This document shows, piece by piece, positions 33,230 to 41,939 of a DNA stretch of 64,000 nucleotides (its first letter is position 1; the number at the start of each line of letters is the position of its first letter). The stretch covers positions 1 to 64,000 of the forward strand of contig JAGAQA010000009.1 of NCBI GenBank assembly GCA_017622995.1, in the 5' to 3' direction. Both the position numbers and the translations under genes were made by a program. The notes beneath the pieces are model-generated. The model was not told the DNA's origin. It did no database searches and saw nothing but the letters and a program-made list of their open reading frames with translations. Source of the stretch: Oscillospiraceae bacterium (GTDB lineage Bacteria; Bacillota; Clostridia; Oscillospirales; Oscillospiraceae).

Positions 33230-34357
33230 ATGAAGAAAAAAGTAATGTTAGTCTTTGGCACGAGACCTGAAGCGATCAAGATGTGCCCATTAGTAAACGA
33301 ACTTAAGACCAGAGAGTCTTTACAGACTATCGTGTGTGTAACAGGTCAGCACAGGCAGATGCTGGATCAGGTATTGAACACATTTAATGTCGCACCCGAC
33401 TATGACCTTTCCATCATGAAACAGGGGCAGACTCTGTTTGACATCACGACAGGAATCCTTGAGAAGATTAAGGCTGTGCTAGAGGAAGTGAAGCCAGATG
33501 TGGTTCTGGTTCATGGCGATACTTCTACAACCTTCGTCACAGCACTGGCATGTTTCTATCTGCAGATTCCAGTAGGACATGTTGAAGCGGGGTTGAGAAC
33601 CTACAACATCTACTCTCCATATCCTGAAGAGTTTAACCGTCAGGCTGTGGGTATTATCTCACAGTACAACTTCGCTCCAACACAGATGGCAGCAGACAAC
33701 CTCATCAGAGAGGGAAAGGATCCTTCTAAAATCTACATCACCGGAAATACTGTCATTGACGCTATGCAGCATACGGTGAGAGAAGATTATACACATCCGG
33801 AGCTCGATTGGGTTGGTGATGGTAAGCTCATCTTCATCACTGCTCATAGACGAGAAAACCTTGGTGAGCCAATGCACCATATGTTCAGGGCTATTCGCCG
33901 TGTACTTGATGAACATCCTGAGTGCAAGGCTGTATATCCAATCCATATGAATCCTGTGGTGAGAAAAGCTGCAGATGAAGAACTTGGCGGATGTGATCGC
34001 ATCCATATCATTGAACCGATTGAAGTATTTGATTGCCACAACTTTGAGGCAAGATGTCATCTCTGTTTGACCGATTCTGGTGGAATCCAGGAAGAGGTAC
34101 CTTCTTACGGTAGACCTGTTCTCGTCATGAGAGATACAACCGAAAGACCGGAAGGTGTAAAGGCAGGTACTCTGCGTTTAGTCGGCACAGATGAGGAAGT
34201 TATCTACAAGAACTTCAAGGAGCTGCTTGAAAACCAAGAAGCATACGATGCAATGGCTAAGGCTTGCAATCCATACGGCGATGGTCATGCATGTGCAAGA
34301 ATAGCAGATATTCTGGAAGGAAAAGCATACCAGCCTTGGATTGGTGGCGAACGATAA
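33230..34357 (+). CDS. UDP-GlcNAc 2-epimerase (non-hydrolysing; WecB or CapG type)
   Basis: 375 aa. Clear family motifs: FGTRPEAIKM at the N-terminus, HGDTSTTF, GHVEAGLRTYN, PEEFNRQ, TGNTVIDA, and TDSGGIQEE near the C-terminus. It converts UDP-GlcNAc to UDP-ManNAc, or in the CapG branch acts in UDP-FucNAc synthesis. With the dehydrogenase at 37931 it could make UDP-ManNAcA; with capE at 35480 and the capF relic at 36597 it fits a CapEFG set. The start is ATG 33230 (GTG 33209 also in frame). Base use is more balanced than in the AT-rich neighbours. Confidence 0.9.
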   Translation: MKKKVMLVFGTRPEAIKMCPLVNELKTRESLQTIVCVTGQHRQMLDQVLNTFNVAPDYDLSIMKQGQTLFDITTGILEKIKAVLEEVKPDVVLVHGDTSTTFVTALACFYLQIPVGHVEAGLRTYNIYSPYPEEFNRQAVGIISQYNFAPTQMAADNLIREGKDPSKIYITGNTVIDAMQHTVREDYTHPELDWVGDGKLIFITAHRRENLGEPMHHMFRAIRRVLDEHPECKAVYPIHMNPVVRKAADEELGGCDRIHIIEPIEVFDCHNFEARCHLCLTDSGGIQEEVPSYGRPVLVMRDTTERPEGVKAGTLRLVGTDEEVIYKNFKELLENQEAYDAMAKACNPYGDGHACARIADILEGKAYQPWIGGER

Positions 34358-35454
34358 TGAGGATTCTATACTTATTTGCCAATCATAGCAGCATGATGTA
34401 TCAATGGCAGAAATATCATATTTTTGATGAAATGGCTCAGCATAACTGCATCTTTGATATTATCTCGCCATCGAATTTTGAGAATATTGAGCAACTTAAC
34501 GATGCCATTATCAAAAGAATAAGAAGCAATCATTATGATATCTTTTTAACTAGTTATAATGAAAATGTGATCGATATATCTACCATTGAATTAATTAAAA
34601 AATGTGGTGTAGCAACAGTATTGTTTTGCCCTGATAATCTTGTTGATCCATTTAGACATAAAAGAATCGCTTCGAAGTTTGACTTAGTATGGTTAACCTC
34701 CAAAGAAACCGAATACCTGTTTAAAAGGTGGGGGGCTAATACTATCTTTCTTCCATATGCCGCTAACCCAAATTTCTTAAAAGGAGATATTCCTAGAAAT
34801 GATATTCCTCGAGTTGGCTTTATTGGAACACCTCATGGGAGTCGGGTGGCTAATATCAATACATTGATTGAAAGAGGGATTCCGTTAACAGTCCATTCGA
34901 AGAAGGCTGATACAAATAATGCGGTTTTTAGAGCTAGTGGCCAAGAATATATAAAAGTTATTAAAGACTATATAAAATATCCAATAGGTAGGAAGCTATT
35001 ATGCGGGGCAGTTCTGGATAAATTAGGAAATAACGAAGTAGATTTGGACAACCCAAATCTTGTTTTAAAAGATCCAGTACCACTTAGAGAGCTTGCAAAT
35101 GCCAATTCGTCTTTTGCGTTAACTCTTTCATTTACAGCGGCAAATAGTACAGGAGTATTAAAACATCCTGTTGACATTGTAAATTTGAGAAATTTTGAAA
35201 TACCAATGTCGGGTGGATTGCAGTTTTGTAGATATTCTGATGAAATCGCTTCATATTTCGAACCAGATAAGGAAATCGTGTTATTCCACAATGATGATGA
35301 AATGATAGAGAAAGCACGATTTTATTTAGCGGATGAAAATCGCAAGTTACGAATGAACATGAAAATAGCAGCAAGGAAAAGGGCTGAAAGAGATCACACA
35401 TGGTATAATCGATTTTCTGTAATATTTGATAAATTGAATCTGCCACATGAATAA
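34357..35454 (+). CDS. CgeB-like glycosyltransferase
   Basis: 365 aa. Resembles the CgeB/YkvP glycosyltransferase family (GT-B): MRILYLFANHSSMMYQWQKY, LVWLTSKETEYLFKRWG, RVGFIGTPHGSRVANINTLI and the C-terminal LRNFEIPMSGGLQFCRYSDE with FEPDKEIVLF. Its ATG overlaps the stop of the 2-epimerase gene (TAATG), so the two are coupled. AT-rich. Donor and acceptor unknown. Confidence 0.78.
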   Translation: MRILYLFANHSSMMYQWQKYHIFDEMAQHNCIFDIISPSNFENIEQLNDAIIKRIRSNHYDIFLTSYNENVIDISTIELIKKCGVATVLFCPDNLVDPFRHKRIASKFDLVWLTSKETEYLFKRWGANTIFLPYAANPNFLKGDIPRNDIPRVGFIGTPHGSRVANINTLIERGIPLTVHSKKADTNNAVFRASGQEYIKVIKDYIKYPIGRKLLCGAVLDKLGNNEVDLDNPNLVLKDPVPLRELANANSSFALTLSFTAANSTGVLKHPVDIVNLRNFEIPMSGGLQFCRYSDEIASYFEPDKEIVLFHNDDEMIEKARFYLADENRKLRMNMKIAARKRAERDHTWYNRFSVIFDKLNLPHE

Positions 35455-35479
35455 GTAAACAAATAAGGAGATAAAAACA

Positions 35480-36514
35480 ATGAGTCTATTTAGGGATAAA
35501 ACATTAATGATTACCGGTGGAACTGGTTCTTTTGGAAATGCCGTTCTGAACAGGTTTTTACAGACAGACATCGGTGAGATTCGTGTATTTTCCCGCGATG
35601 AGAAGAAACAGGATGATATGAGACATGACTTCCAGGTAAGAATGCCTGAAGTTGCGGACAAGATTAAATTTTATATCGGAGATGTAAGAGACCTTCAGTC
35701 CTGCAAGAACGCAATGCATGGTGTGGATTACATCTTTCACGCAGCTGCATTGAAGCAAGTGCCGAGCTGCGAATTCTTCCCAATGGAAGCGGTGAAAACA
35801 AACATCATCGGTACTGACAATGTGCTAACTGCAGCTATCGAAGAAGGTGTGGAGGCTGTCATCTGTCTTTCTACTGACAAGGCAGCTTATCCTATTAACG
35901 CGATGGGCAAGTCAAAGTCTCTCGAAGAGTCTGTGGCGATTGCAAAGAGCAGATATAGTGGAAAAACAAAGATTTGCTGCACAAGATACGGCAATGTTAT
36001 GTGCTCCAGAGGTTCTGTCATTCCTCTGTGGATTGACCAGATTAAGGCTGGTAATCCTATTACTGTTACCGAGCCAAACATGACAAGATTCATCATGTCT
36101 CTGGAAGAAGCAGTTGACTTAGTTCTTTATGCTTTTGAGCATGGCGAGAATGGCGATCTTCTCATCATGAAAGCTCCTGCTTGCAAGATTGGGCTCCAGG
36201 CAGAAGCAGTCTGTGAAACGTTTGGTGGCAATCCAGACGATATTAGAGTAATTGGTATTCGTCATGGCGAGAAGATGTATGAAACGCTGTTGACGAATGA
36301 AGAATGCGCTAAAGCCATCGACCTCGGTGTATTCTATCGTGTCCCAGCTGATAACCGTGGCTTGAACTATGACAAGTACTTCAAGGATGGGGATGCAGAA
36401 AGAAATACACTTACCGAGTTTAACAGCAACAATACAAAACTTCTCAACAAAGAAGAAATTAAAGCTAAGATGATGGAGCTTACATATATTCAGGAAAGAC
36501 TTGCTGAGGATTAA
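35480..36514 (+). CDS. capE: CapE-like UDP-GlcNAc 4,6-dehydratase (5-inverting)
   Basis: 344 aa soluble extended SDR: ITGGTGSFGNAVLNRFL (about residues 11-27), VFSRDEKKQDDMR, HAAALKQVPSCEFFPMEAV, and the catalytic STDKAAYPINAMGKSK, with Met at the Tyr position as in CapE/FlaA1. It starts UDP-L-FucNAc synthesis, normally with CapF and CapG. AAGGAG precedes the ATG. The epimerase at 33230 could be CapG. Immediately downstream is a deletion scar with a CapF-like tail, so the pathway appears broken unless capF lies elsewhere. Confidence 0.85.
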   Translation: MSLFRDKTLMITGGTGSFGNAVLNRFLQTDIGEIRVFSRDEKKQDDMRHDFQVRMPEVADKIKFYIGDVRDLQSCKNAMHGVDYIFHAAALKQVPSCEFFPMEAVKTNIIGTDNVLTAAIEEGVEAVICLSTDKAAYPINAMGKSKSLEESVAIAKSRYSGKTKICCTRYGNVMCSRGSVIPLWIDQIKAGNPITVTEPNMTRFIMSLEEAVDLVLYAFEHGENGDLLIMKAPACKIGLQAEAVCETFGGNPDDIRVIGIRHGEKMYETLLTNEECAKAIDLGVFYRVPADNRGLNYDKYFKDGDAERNTLTEFNSNNTKLLNKEEIKAKMMELTYIQERLAED

Positions 36515-36531
36515 AAATAGAAGGGGATGGA

Positions 36532-36677
36532 ATGATGAAAAGACTAGTAATCCTTGGTGCAGGCGGATACGGAAGAACTGTAGCTGATGTTCTGACACCG
36601 AAGATCTTGTCACAGTGATGACCTGTAATGAGGTATTTAATCCAAACCATCCGGATACATTCTTTGAGAAGGTTTGA
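36532..36677 (+). pseudogene. deletion scar: pglD-like start joined to capF-like tail
   Basis: After AAGGGG, an ATG at 36532 opens MMKRLVILGAGGYGRTVADV, the nucleotide-binding start of PglD-type sugar acyltransferases, but the frame ends at 36618. In another frame 36597-36677 reads TEDLVTVMTCNEVFNPNHPD and TFFEKV, then stop, which resembles the end of the cupin-like C-terminal domain of CapF. I read this as one deletion that removed most of a pglD-like gene and of capF and joined the rest near 36597. The order of loss is inferred; the CapF match is from memory. Confidence 0.55.
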
Positions 36678-36809
36678 TTAAATGTCTCGCTTTGAAACAT
36701 CGACCAAATTATTTTTTGAAGTATATAGCATAAAATTATTAATTTTCTAAATTGCCATATAAGCTGATGGTATATAACTAATATCGTCATTGTTACATGA
36801 AGGAGAGGC

Positions 36810-37832
36810 ATGAAAGAACTAGATAACTGTAAATTTGTTAAAACAATTTTAATGATTTTTATAGTAGCCTATCACAGCTGTATCTTTTGGGCAGGCGGAT
36901 GGATTCCTGGAATTGTTTTGCATACCAAAGCTCCATTGCTAGTAAACTTTGCAGGTTGGTTAAGTACATTTCATATATATGGGTTTACTTTGATTTCGGG
37001 ATACTTATTTTATTTTTTGAGATGTGAAAAAGGGAAATACACTAATTTTATACCATTTGTCATAAACAAAGCCAAACGTCTCCTGGTTCCTTACGCTTTT
37101 GTATCAGCAATCTGGGCGATACCGTCTGCAGTGTATTATCTACAGTACAATTGTTATGATGTTGTCAAAAGATTTGTGCTGGGTGCGTCACCTAGTCAGT
37201 TGTGGTTCTTACTGATGCTGTTCTTTGTGTTCATGATTTTCTATCCACTGTCTGACTTCCTTGAGAAGCACAATGTCGGAGGAGCATTAACAGTATTAGC
37301 GATTTACGGTATTGGTTTGGCAGGATCGATGGTTCTTCCTAATGTGTTCCAGATTTTCACAGCTTGCCAATATCTCGTTTTTTTCTGGCTCGGCTTCAAG
37401 ATTCGACAGTTTGGAAGCGAGGCCTTGATGCGGATTCCATCTCTTGTTTGGATTACTGTGGATGTGTTGCTTTTCATCCTTATCCAGTACCTTTCCGTTT
37501 TTGATGCAACCATCATCAAACTGCTAAACCCCGGCTTTTCATTCCTGCTCCATATCATCGGAGCCTTGATGGCCTTTGTGGTTTTGCAGAAGCTAGCAAA
37601 CCGAGTAAATTGGAAAGAAAGCAAAGTGTTCTCTCTTCTCAGCAAGAACTCAATGCCAGTTTATCTGTTTCATCAACAGGTTATTTATGTGTTCATATCA
37701 CTACTGAACGGTGCTATCAATCCATACCTTCATGCTGTAATTAATTTCATCGGTGCCATGGGGATTTCACTTCTTCTTTCCACACTGCTGATGAAGTTCG
37801 AGTGGACCAGGTTTTTGATAGGGGAGAAGTAA
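36810..37832 (+). CDS. acyltransferase family 3 membrane protein
   Basis: 340 aa with about ten membrane helices. N-terminus KTILMIFIVAYHSCIFWAGG has the His-containing first helix of Acyltransferase_3 proteins (usually RxxxxxxVxxxH), followed by LISGYLFYFLR, AKRLLVPYAF and SQLWFLLMLFF. Such proteins O-acetylate or otherwise acylate surface sugars using cytoplasmic donors. A ribosome site (GAAGGAGAGG) precedes the ATG. It lies after the scar and remains intact. Mixed base composition. Confidence 0.82.
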   Translation: MKELDNCKFVKTILMIFIVAYHSCIFWAGGWIPGIVLHTKAPLLVNFAGWLSTFHIYGFTLISGYLFYFLRCEKGKYTNFIPFVINKAKRLLVPYAFVSAIWAIPSAVYYLQYNCYDVVKRFVLGASPSQLWFLLMLFFVFMIFYPLSDFLEKHNVGGALTVLAIYGIGLAGSMVLPNVFQIFTACQYLVFFWLGFKIRQFGSEALMRIPSLVWITVDVLLFILIQYLSVFDATIIKLLNPGFSFLLHIIGALMAFVVLQKLANRVNWKESKVFSLLSKNSMPVYLFHQQVIYVFISLLNGAINPYLHAVINFIGAMGISLLLSTLLMKFEWTRFLIGEK

Positions 37833-37856
37833 TCGCGATTCCGCCCAAAAACGTCT

Positions 37857-37885
37857 TTGACATTTGATATACTTCTAATTATCTG
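37857..37885 (+). promoter_or_regulatory. possible internal promoter before the UDP-HexNAc dehydrogenase gene
   Basis: TTGACA (37857-37862), 17-base spacer, TATCTG (37880-37885). Good -35 but poor -10. The 98-base gap before the next gene allows a promoter. Confidence 0.35.
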
Positions 37886-37930
37886 GGGTTCGCAGTTTGA
37901 ACTGAATAACCATTTAAGGAGAAGTGGAAA

Positions 37931-39250
37931 ATGTCACTTTACGAACAAATTCTGATTGGAGAAGAGAAAATCGCCCTCATTGGCCTTGGATATGTTGGTA
38001 TGCCTATCGCGGTTGCCTTTGCCAAAAAGGTAAAGGTGATCGGCTTTGACCTGAACAGGGCAAAGATCAACTTGTACAAGTCCGGTATCGACCCCACCAG
38101 GGAAGTGGGGAATGAAACCATTCGGAATACCACTGTGGAGTTCACCGATGATGAAGCCAAACTTCGGGAGGCAAAGTTCCACATTGTTGCAGTGCCGACA
38201 CCGGTAAATACGGACCACACACCCGATCTGACACCCGTTATCGGTGCCAGTGAAATTGTGGGTCGCAATCTGACAAAGGGATCCATTGTAGTGTATGAAT
38301 CTACCGTTTATCCTGGTGTAACAGAGGATGTCTGTATACCGATTCTGGAGCGGAAATCCGGCCTGAAATGCGGAGCAGACTTCAAGGTTGGTTATTCCCC
38401 GGAGCGGATCAACCCGGGAGATAAGGTCCATCGCCTTGAGAATATCCATAAGATTGTCTCCGGCATGGATGCAGAGTCTCTGGAAGAAATCAAGAATGTG
38501 TATGATCTGGTCATTGAAGCTGGCACACATCCTGTATCCAACATTAAGACAGCAGAGGCCGTTAAGGTTGTCGAAAACAGCCAGCGGGACATCAACATTG
38601 CCTTTATGAACGAATTGGCAATGGTTTTTGACCGCATGGGCATTGACACCAACGAGGTTGTGGACGGCATGAATACCAAGTGGAATGCGCTGGGCTTCCG
38701 TCCCGGTCTGGTTGGCGGACACTGCATCGGGGTTGATCCCTATTACTTTACCTATGAAGCAGAAAAGCTGGGCTATCACAGCCAGATTATCCTCAATGGC
38801 CGTATTGTCAATGACAGCATGGGCGCATATGTTGCAGATGCAGCCATTCGGAAAATGATTGAAGCGGGCCAGGCGCCGAAGAATTCCAAGGTTGTGATTC
38901 TTGGTCTTACCTTCAAGGAGAACTGCCCGGATACCAGAAACAGCAAGGTGGATGACATCATCAGACGGCTGAATGAATACGGCATCCAGCCGGTTGTGGT
39001 GGATCCCTGGGCCAGTGAACGTGATGCCATGCACGAATACGGCGTGACCCTGACGAAGCTGGAGGACGTGAAGGATGTCGACTGCCTGATTGTCGCTGTG
39101 GGGCACAATGAATTCCGCAGCATGTCCACCATGCAGCTGAAGAAGCTGTTTAAGGATGTGCCGGATGAAGAAAAGGTCCTCGTCGATGTGAAGAGCCTGT
39201 ACCGTCTGGACGAACTGAAGGCCTCCGGAATGCGTTTCTGGAGACTGTAA
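37931..39250 (+). CDS. nucleotide sugar (UDP-HexNAc) 6-dehydrogenase
   Basis: 439 aa. Three-domain UDP-glucose/UDP-ManNAc dehydrogenase fold: NAD site IALIGLGYVGMPIAVAFAKK (residues 14-33), GYSPERINPGD, central VKVVENSQRDINIAFMNELA, catalytic Cys in GLVGGHCIGVDPYYF, C-terminal domain LGLTFKENCPDTRNSK. It oxidises C6 of a UDP-HexNAc to the uronic acid with 2 NAD (WecC/TviB/WbpO type). With the 2-epimerase at 33230 it may give UDP-ManNAcA. GC-rich like the first genes of the locus and unlike the middle. AAGGAG precedes the ATG. Confidence 0.9.
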   Translation: MSLYEQILIGEEKIALIGLGYVGMPIAVAFAKKVKVIGFDLNRAKINLYKSGIDPTREVGNETIRNTTVEFTDDEAKLREAKFHIVAVPTPVNTDHTPDLTPVIGASEIVGRNLTKGSIVVYESTVYPGVTEDVCIPILERKSGLKCGADFKVGYSPERINPGDKVHRLENIHKIVSGMDAESLEEIKNVYDLVIEAGTHPVSNIKTAEAVKVVENSQRDINIAFMNELAMVFDRMGIDTNEVVDGMNTKWNALGFRPGLVGGHCIGVDPYYFTYEAEKLGYHSQIILNGRIVNDSMGAYVADAAIRKMIEAGQAPKNSKVVILGLTFKENCPDTRNSKVDDIIRRLNEYGIQPVVVDPWASERDAMHEYGVTLTKLEDVKDVDCLIVAVGHNEFRSMSTMQLKKLFKDVPDEEKVLVDVKSLYRLDELKASGMRFWRL

Positions 39251-39266
39251 TTTTCAGATACAAAGG

Positions 39267-39294
39267 AACGTGCCGCGCAAGCGGCACGTTTTTT
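39267..39294 (+). terminator. terminator ending the polysaccharide locus
   Basis: AACGTGCCGC and GCGGCACGTT form a perfect 10-bp stem with a 4-base loop followed by TTTT. Confidence 0.9.
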
Positions 39295-39317
39295 GCCGGG
39301 GGCGCTCACTTTTTGGG

Positions 39318-39635
39318 ATGGTATTTTTGAACATTGCAGCGGAAGAAGCCAAAAAGCTCATGGACAGTGAGGAAGGCTGCATCATCCTGGATGTGCGGAC
39401 CCGGGAGGAATACGATCAGGGGCACATCCCCGGCGCGGTTCTGATTCCCAATACCGAGATTGAAGCGAAAGCGGCGGACCTGCTGCCGGACAAGGAACAG
39501 CTGATTCTCGTCTACTGCCGCAGCGGCCGGCGCAGCAAACTGGCGGCGCAAAGCCTGGCTGACCTGGGGTATACAAATATCCGGGAGTTTGGCGGCATCC
39601 TGGACTGGCCCTATGAAGTGGTACAGGACAACTGA
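39318..39635 (+). CDS. rhodanese-domain protein
   Basis: 105 aa, single rhodanese domain, cytoplasmic. CIILDVRTREEYDQGHIPGA is the N-terminal signature and VYCRSGRRS the active-site loop with the catalytic Cys that carries persulfide sulfur. Ends with IREFGGILDWP, usual for these small forms. ATG at 39318 is the chosen start; the upstream site is weak and TTG at 39327 would give NIAAEEAKKLM directly. It follows the terminator of the polysaccharide locus and is not part of it. Confidence 0.85.
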   Translation: MVFLNIAAEEAKKLMDSEEGCIILDVRTREEYDQGHIPGAVLIPNTEIEAKAADLLPDKEQLILVYCRSGRRSKLAAQSLADLGYTNIREFGGILDWPYEVVQDN

Positions 39636-39638
39636 AAT

Positions 39639-39775
39639 GCACCCCCCGGCTACGCCAGGGGGTGCTGTGTATCAACAAGGTCCCTTGCCCCCGAAAAGAG
39701 GGGAGCAGGGCTTGGCTCCCCCTCTGGGGGAGCTGCCGCAGGCTGAGGGGGGTGTCGCCCGAACGAATGGCAACC
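39639..39775. repeat. terminator hairpin and dispersed-type repeat
   Basis: GCACCCCC/GGGGGTGC (39639-39665) directly follows the rhodanese gene. Then comes a stretch with GGCTCCCCCTCTGGGGGAGC (39714-39733) and CTGAGGGGGGTGTC, a pattern that recurs in part at 18332-18352 and that I know as a dispersed repeat in Oscillospirales. No gene between 39636 and 39817. Confidence 0.5.
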
Positions 39776-39817
39776 CCTCCGGGATCCCTTGCCAAAAAGA
39801 ATTTGAGAAGAACAAAT

Positions 39818-40852
39818 TCACCCAATCATCTTTCTGCACAGTTTTTCGGAAAAAGGCATAAACACCTGGGCAACGGGGCCAACCACTGCCAGGCAGACGA
39901 TGGTTCCGATCCCCAGGGTGCCGCCCAGCAGGAATCCGATTCCCGCGAAGCAGAGGTCCACGGCGATTCGAACCGGACCGAATTTCCACCGGCGTTTCTC
40001 ACTGATCACCACCGCGACCAGATCATTGGGCCCGGTTCCGGCTTCCGACTTGATCACAATGGTCATGCCAAAGGCCAGAATCGCGCACCCGAGAACAACG
40101 GCAATCAATCGAACTGCCATTGCGGAGCTCTGATTGACCAATGCCTGGAGCAGCACCGTAAATACATCGATGATGGGGCCGCCCAGAATCATACAGAGAA
40201 ATGTGCCGATCCGGACATAGCTTCTGTCCACTGCCAGCAGCACCAGAATAATCAACAGAGACACAAGAATATGTACGGTTCCGTGGGTCACAGCAACCCC
40301 GAAGGTACTGGACACCATACGGAAAAGACCCTGAATCATCACATTGAAGGGATCGGAGCCCAAATCCGCCAGCAGGAACAGGGTCACACCCAGATGGGCA
40401 ATGGCCAGCCCCAGGAGCAGCACGGCAACCCGTTTCCCCCACAGCAGGGTTTTCTTTTTCGGGCCGCTTTCTGCCGGATGCAAAGCCGCCGCATCGGAAA
40501 GCTCTTTTTGAATGTGCTCCTGAAGGGGTGTCCGGTCCGCTTTTGGGTAATCCCCGACAAATTCCGTTAAAATCCGGGCGGCCGCTTCCGGAGCCAGGAA
40601 GGGGATCAGGCCCTCGGCCTGTTTCTGGGCGGCACAGGAATACCGGAATGTTTTTTCCTCCCGGTGATGACGGGGGTATTTCAAAATCCAGTTTACAGCG
40701 TCGGCGGCTTCCGCGGGACCAGGCTGTGACGCGGAAAAGGCAGCCGTCCATTCCTCCACAGCGTCAAGAAATGCCTGATTGCAGGCATCCGTGCCGGGTT
40801 CGGTTTGCTCGAATTTTTCATAGATTTCATACAGTGCTTCCAGCGTGGGCAT
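39818..40852 (-). CDS. YczE/YitT-like membrane protein with soluble N-terminal domain
   Basis: 344 aa. Residues 1 to about 140 are soluble, acidic and helical with no recognised family. From about 145 come five to six membrane helices of the YczE/YyaS/YitT type: GKRVAVLLLGLAIAHLGVTL, FLLADLGSDPFNVMIQGLF, GTFLCMILGGPIIDVF and EAGTGPNDLVAV. The GSDP and GTGPND loops are typical of YczE-like proteins. Function unknown. The start at 40852 is fixed by AGGAGG 7 bases upstream. The soluble extension makes it longer than usual YczE (about 215 aa). Confidence 0.75.
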   Translation of the reverse strand: MPTLEALYEIYEKFEQTEPGTDACNQAFLDAVEEWTAAFSASQPGPAEAADAVNWILKYPRHHREEKTFRYSCAAQKQAEGLIPFLAPEAAARILTEFVGDYPKADRTPLQEHIQKELSDAAALHPAESGPKKKTLLWGKRVAVLLLGLAIAHLGVTLFLLADLGSDPFNVMIQGLFRMVSSTFGVAVTHGTVHILVSLLIILVLLAVDRSYVRIGTFLCMILGGPIIDVFTVLLQALVNQSSAMAVRLIAVVLGCAILAFGMTIVIKSEAGTGPNDLVAVVISEKRRWKFGPVRIAVDLCFAGIGFLLGGTLGIGTIVCLAVVGPVAQVFMPFSEKLCRKMIG

Positions 40853-41059
40853 AGAACCGCCTCCTGTTTTTCTTTTCATTCAGTATAGCATATGGATTGG
40901 GGAAAGGCAACTGTTCCCATTTTTTTGGAATGCAATTCCCAATTCGAGGGCAAAACCGCGCCGCGTTTCAAGTTTGGGTGGAGCCGGAGCAGGGGAATCC
41001 CCGTCCCGGTGGCGGCCCTCCGGATGTGTGCTGCTGGCGTTCCTTCCCAAAGTGCCTCT

Positions 41060-41088
41060 TGACTAACGAACGATAGGAAGCTATACTA
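41060..41088 (+). promoter_or_regulatory. promoter of the TetR gene with operator-like motif in the spacer
   Basis: TTGACT (41060-41065), 17-base spacer, TATACT (41083-41088). The spacer contains TAACGAACGATAGGAAG, the motif repeated before the CPBP gene. A repressor bound here would block RNA polymerase. Confidence 0.65.
41068..41085. promoter_or_regulatory. operator-like motif, copy 1
   Basis: CGAACGATAGGAAGCTAT. It shares 14 consecutive bases with 41881-41894 and, allowing one extra base, the next three. Likely site of the TetR protein encoded at 41180 (autoregulation). Confidence 0.6.
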
Positions 41089-41179
41089 TAGCCAGAACAG
41101 GGGGAACGCTCAACCAGCAGTCCAGCCGCGGAGGCTTTGCTCAGAGGTTCCCGGGATCACGGAAAAAGGAGAAAGGCTT

Positions 41180-41797
41180 ATGGATCGGGGAAATACAAAA
41201 CAGGAGATTCTGGAAGCATCGCTGGAGCTGTTCTCCGTGCAGGGGTTTGAGGCTACCTCCATTTCTCAAATCGCGGAGGCGGTGGGCATCCGTAAAGCTT
41301 CGCTTTACAGCCATTTTGAGAGCAAGCAGGCGATTCTGGATACGCTGGTGAAAGAGGTTTTGCAGCAGTATGCGGCACATTCCATATTTGCCAGAGCGGA
41401 TTGGGAAAAGGACGCCGGTAATCTGCCCTTGACTTCTGACGCTGCCGTGCAAATGATTCAGGGGCAGATACGCTACATCCTCCACGATTCCGTTATCCGC
41501 AGAGCACGGAAAATGCTGGTCATTGAGCAGTTCCAGAATCCGGAATTGGCAAAGCTGCAAACCAAGCAGAATTACACCGATGTGCTGACCTATTTCACCG
41601 GCATGATCAGGCGCCTGATCCGGAAAGGGATTCTTTTGGAGGATGACCCGGAAATGATGGCGGCGCAGCTCTGCCTGCCCATTTCCGTGTGGATTACCCT
41701 CTGCGACCGGGAACCGGACCGGGAGCAGGAGGTCATGGAGCTGGTAGACAGGCACATCCGGCAGTTTTTCAGGGCCTATCAGCCGGGGAAGGAATGA
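41180..41797 (+). CDS. TetR-family transcriptional regulator
   Basis: 205 aa. N-terminal HTH: ILEASLELFSVQGFEATSIS, then QIAEAVGIRKASLYSHFESK (recognition helix region, about residues 29-50). The C-terminal helical ligand-binding domain is divergent. Probably represses its own gene and the CPBP protease gene downstream, since both upstream regions carry the same motif. AAAGGAGAAAGG precedes the ATG. The ligand is unknown. Confidence 0.9.
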   Translation: MDRGNTKQEILEASLELFSVQGFEATSISQIAEAVGIRKASLYSHFESKQAILDTLVKEVLQQYAAHSIFARADWEKDAGNLPLTSDAAVQMIQGQIRYILHDSVIRRARKMLVIEQFQNPELAKLQTKQNYTDVLTYFTGMIRRLIRKGILLEDDPEMMAAQLCLPISVWITLCDREPDREQEVMELVDRHIRQFFRAYQPGKE

Positions 41798-41880
41798 AAG
41801 AATCTTCACATGAAACAGGAATTAGAGCAACGCGGCTGTGTCCCCCGGCAGGGCCGTCTTGTTTTGAACAATAATCCTAC

Positions 41881-41897
41881 CGAACGATAGGAAGTAT
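41881..41897. promoter_or_regulatory. operator-like motif, copy 2, before the CPBP gene
   Basis: CGAACGATAGGAAGTAT, 43 bases before the CPBP start. Same core as 41068-41085. The promoter for this gene is not clear; TTGAAC lies upstream at 41865. Confidence 0.6.
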
Positions 41898-41939
41898 CTG
41901 ATCATCAAGCATATGATATTGTCGAAAAGGAGATTTTCT

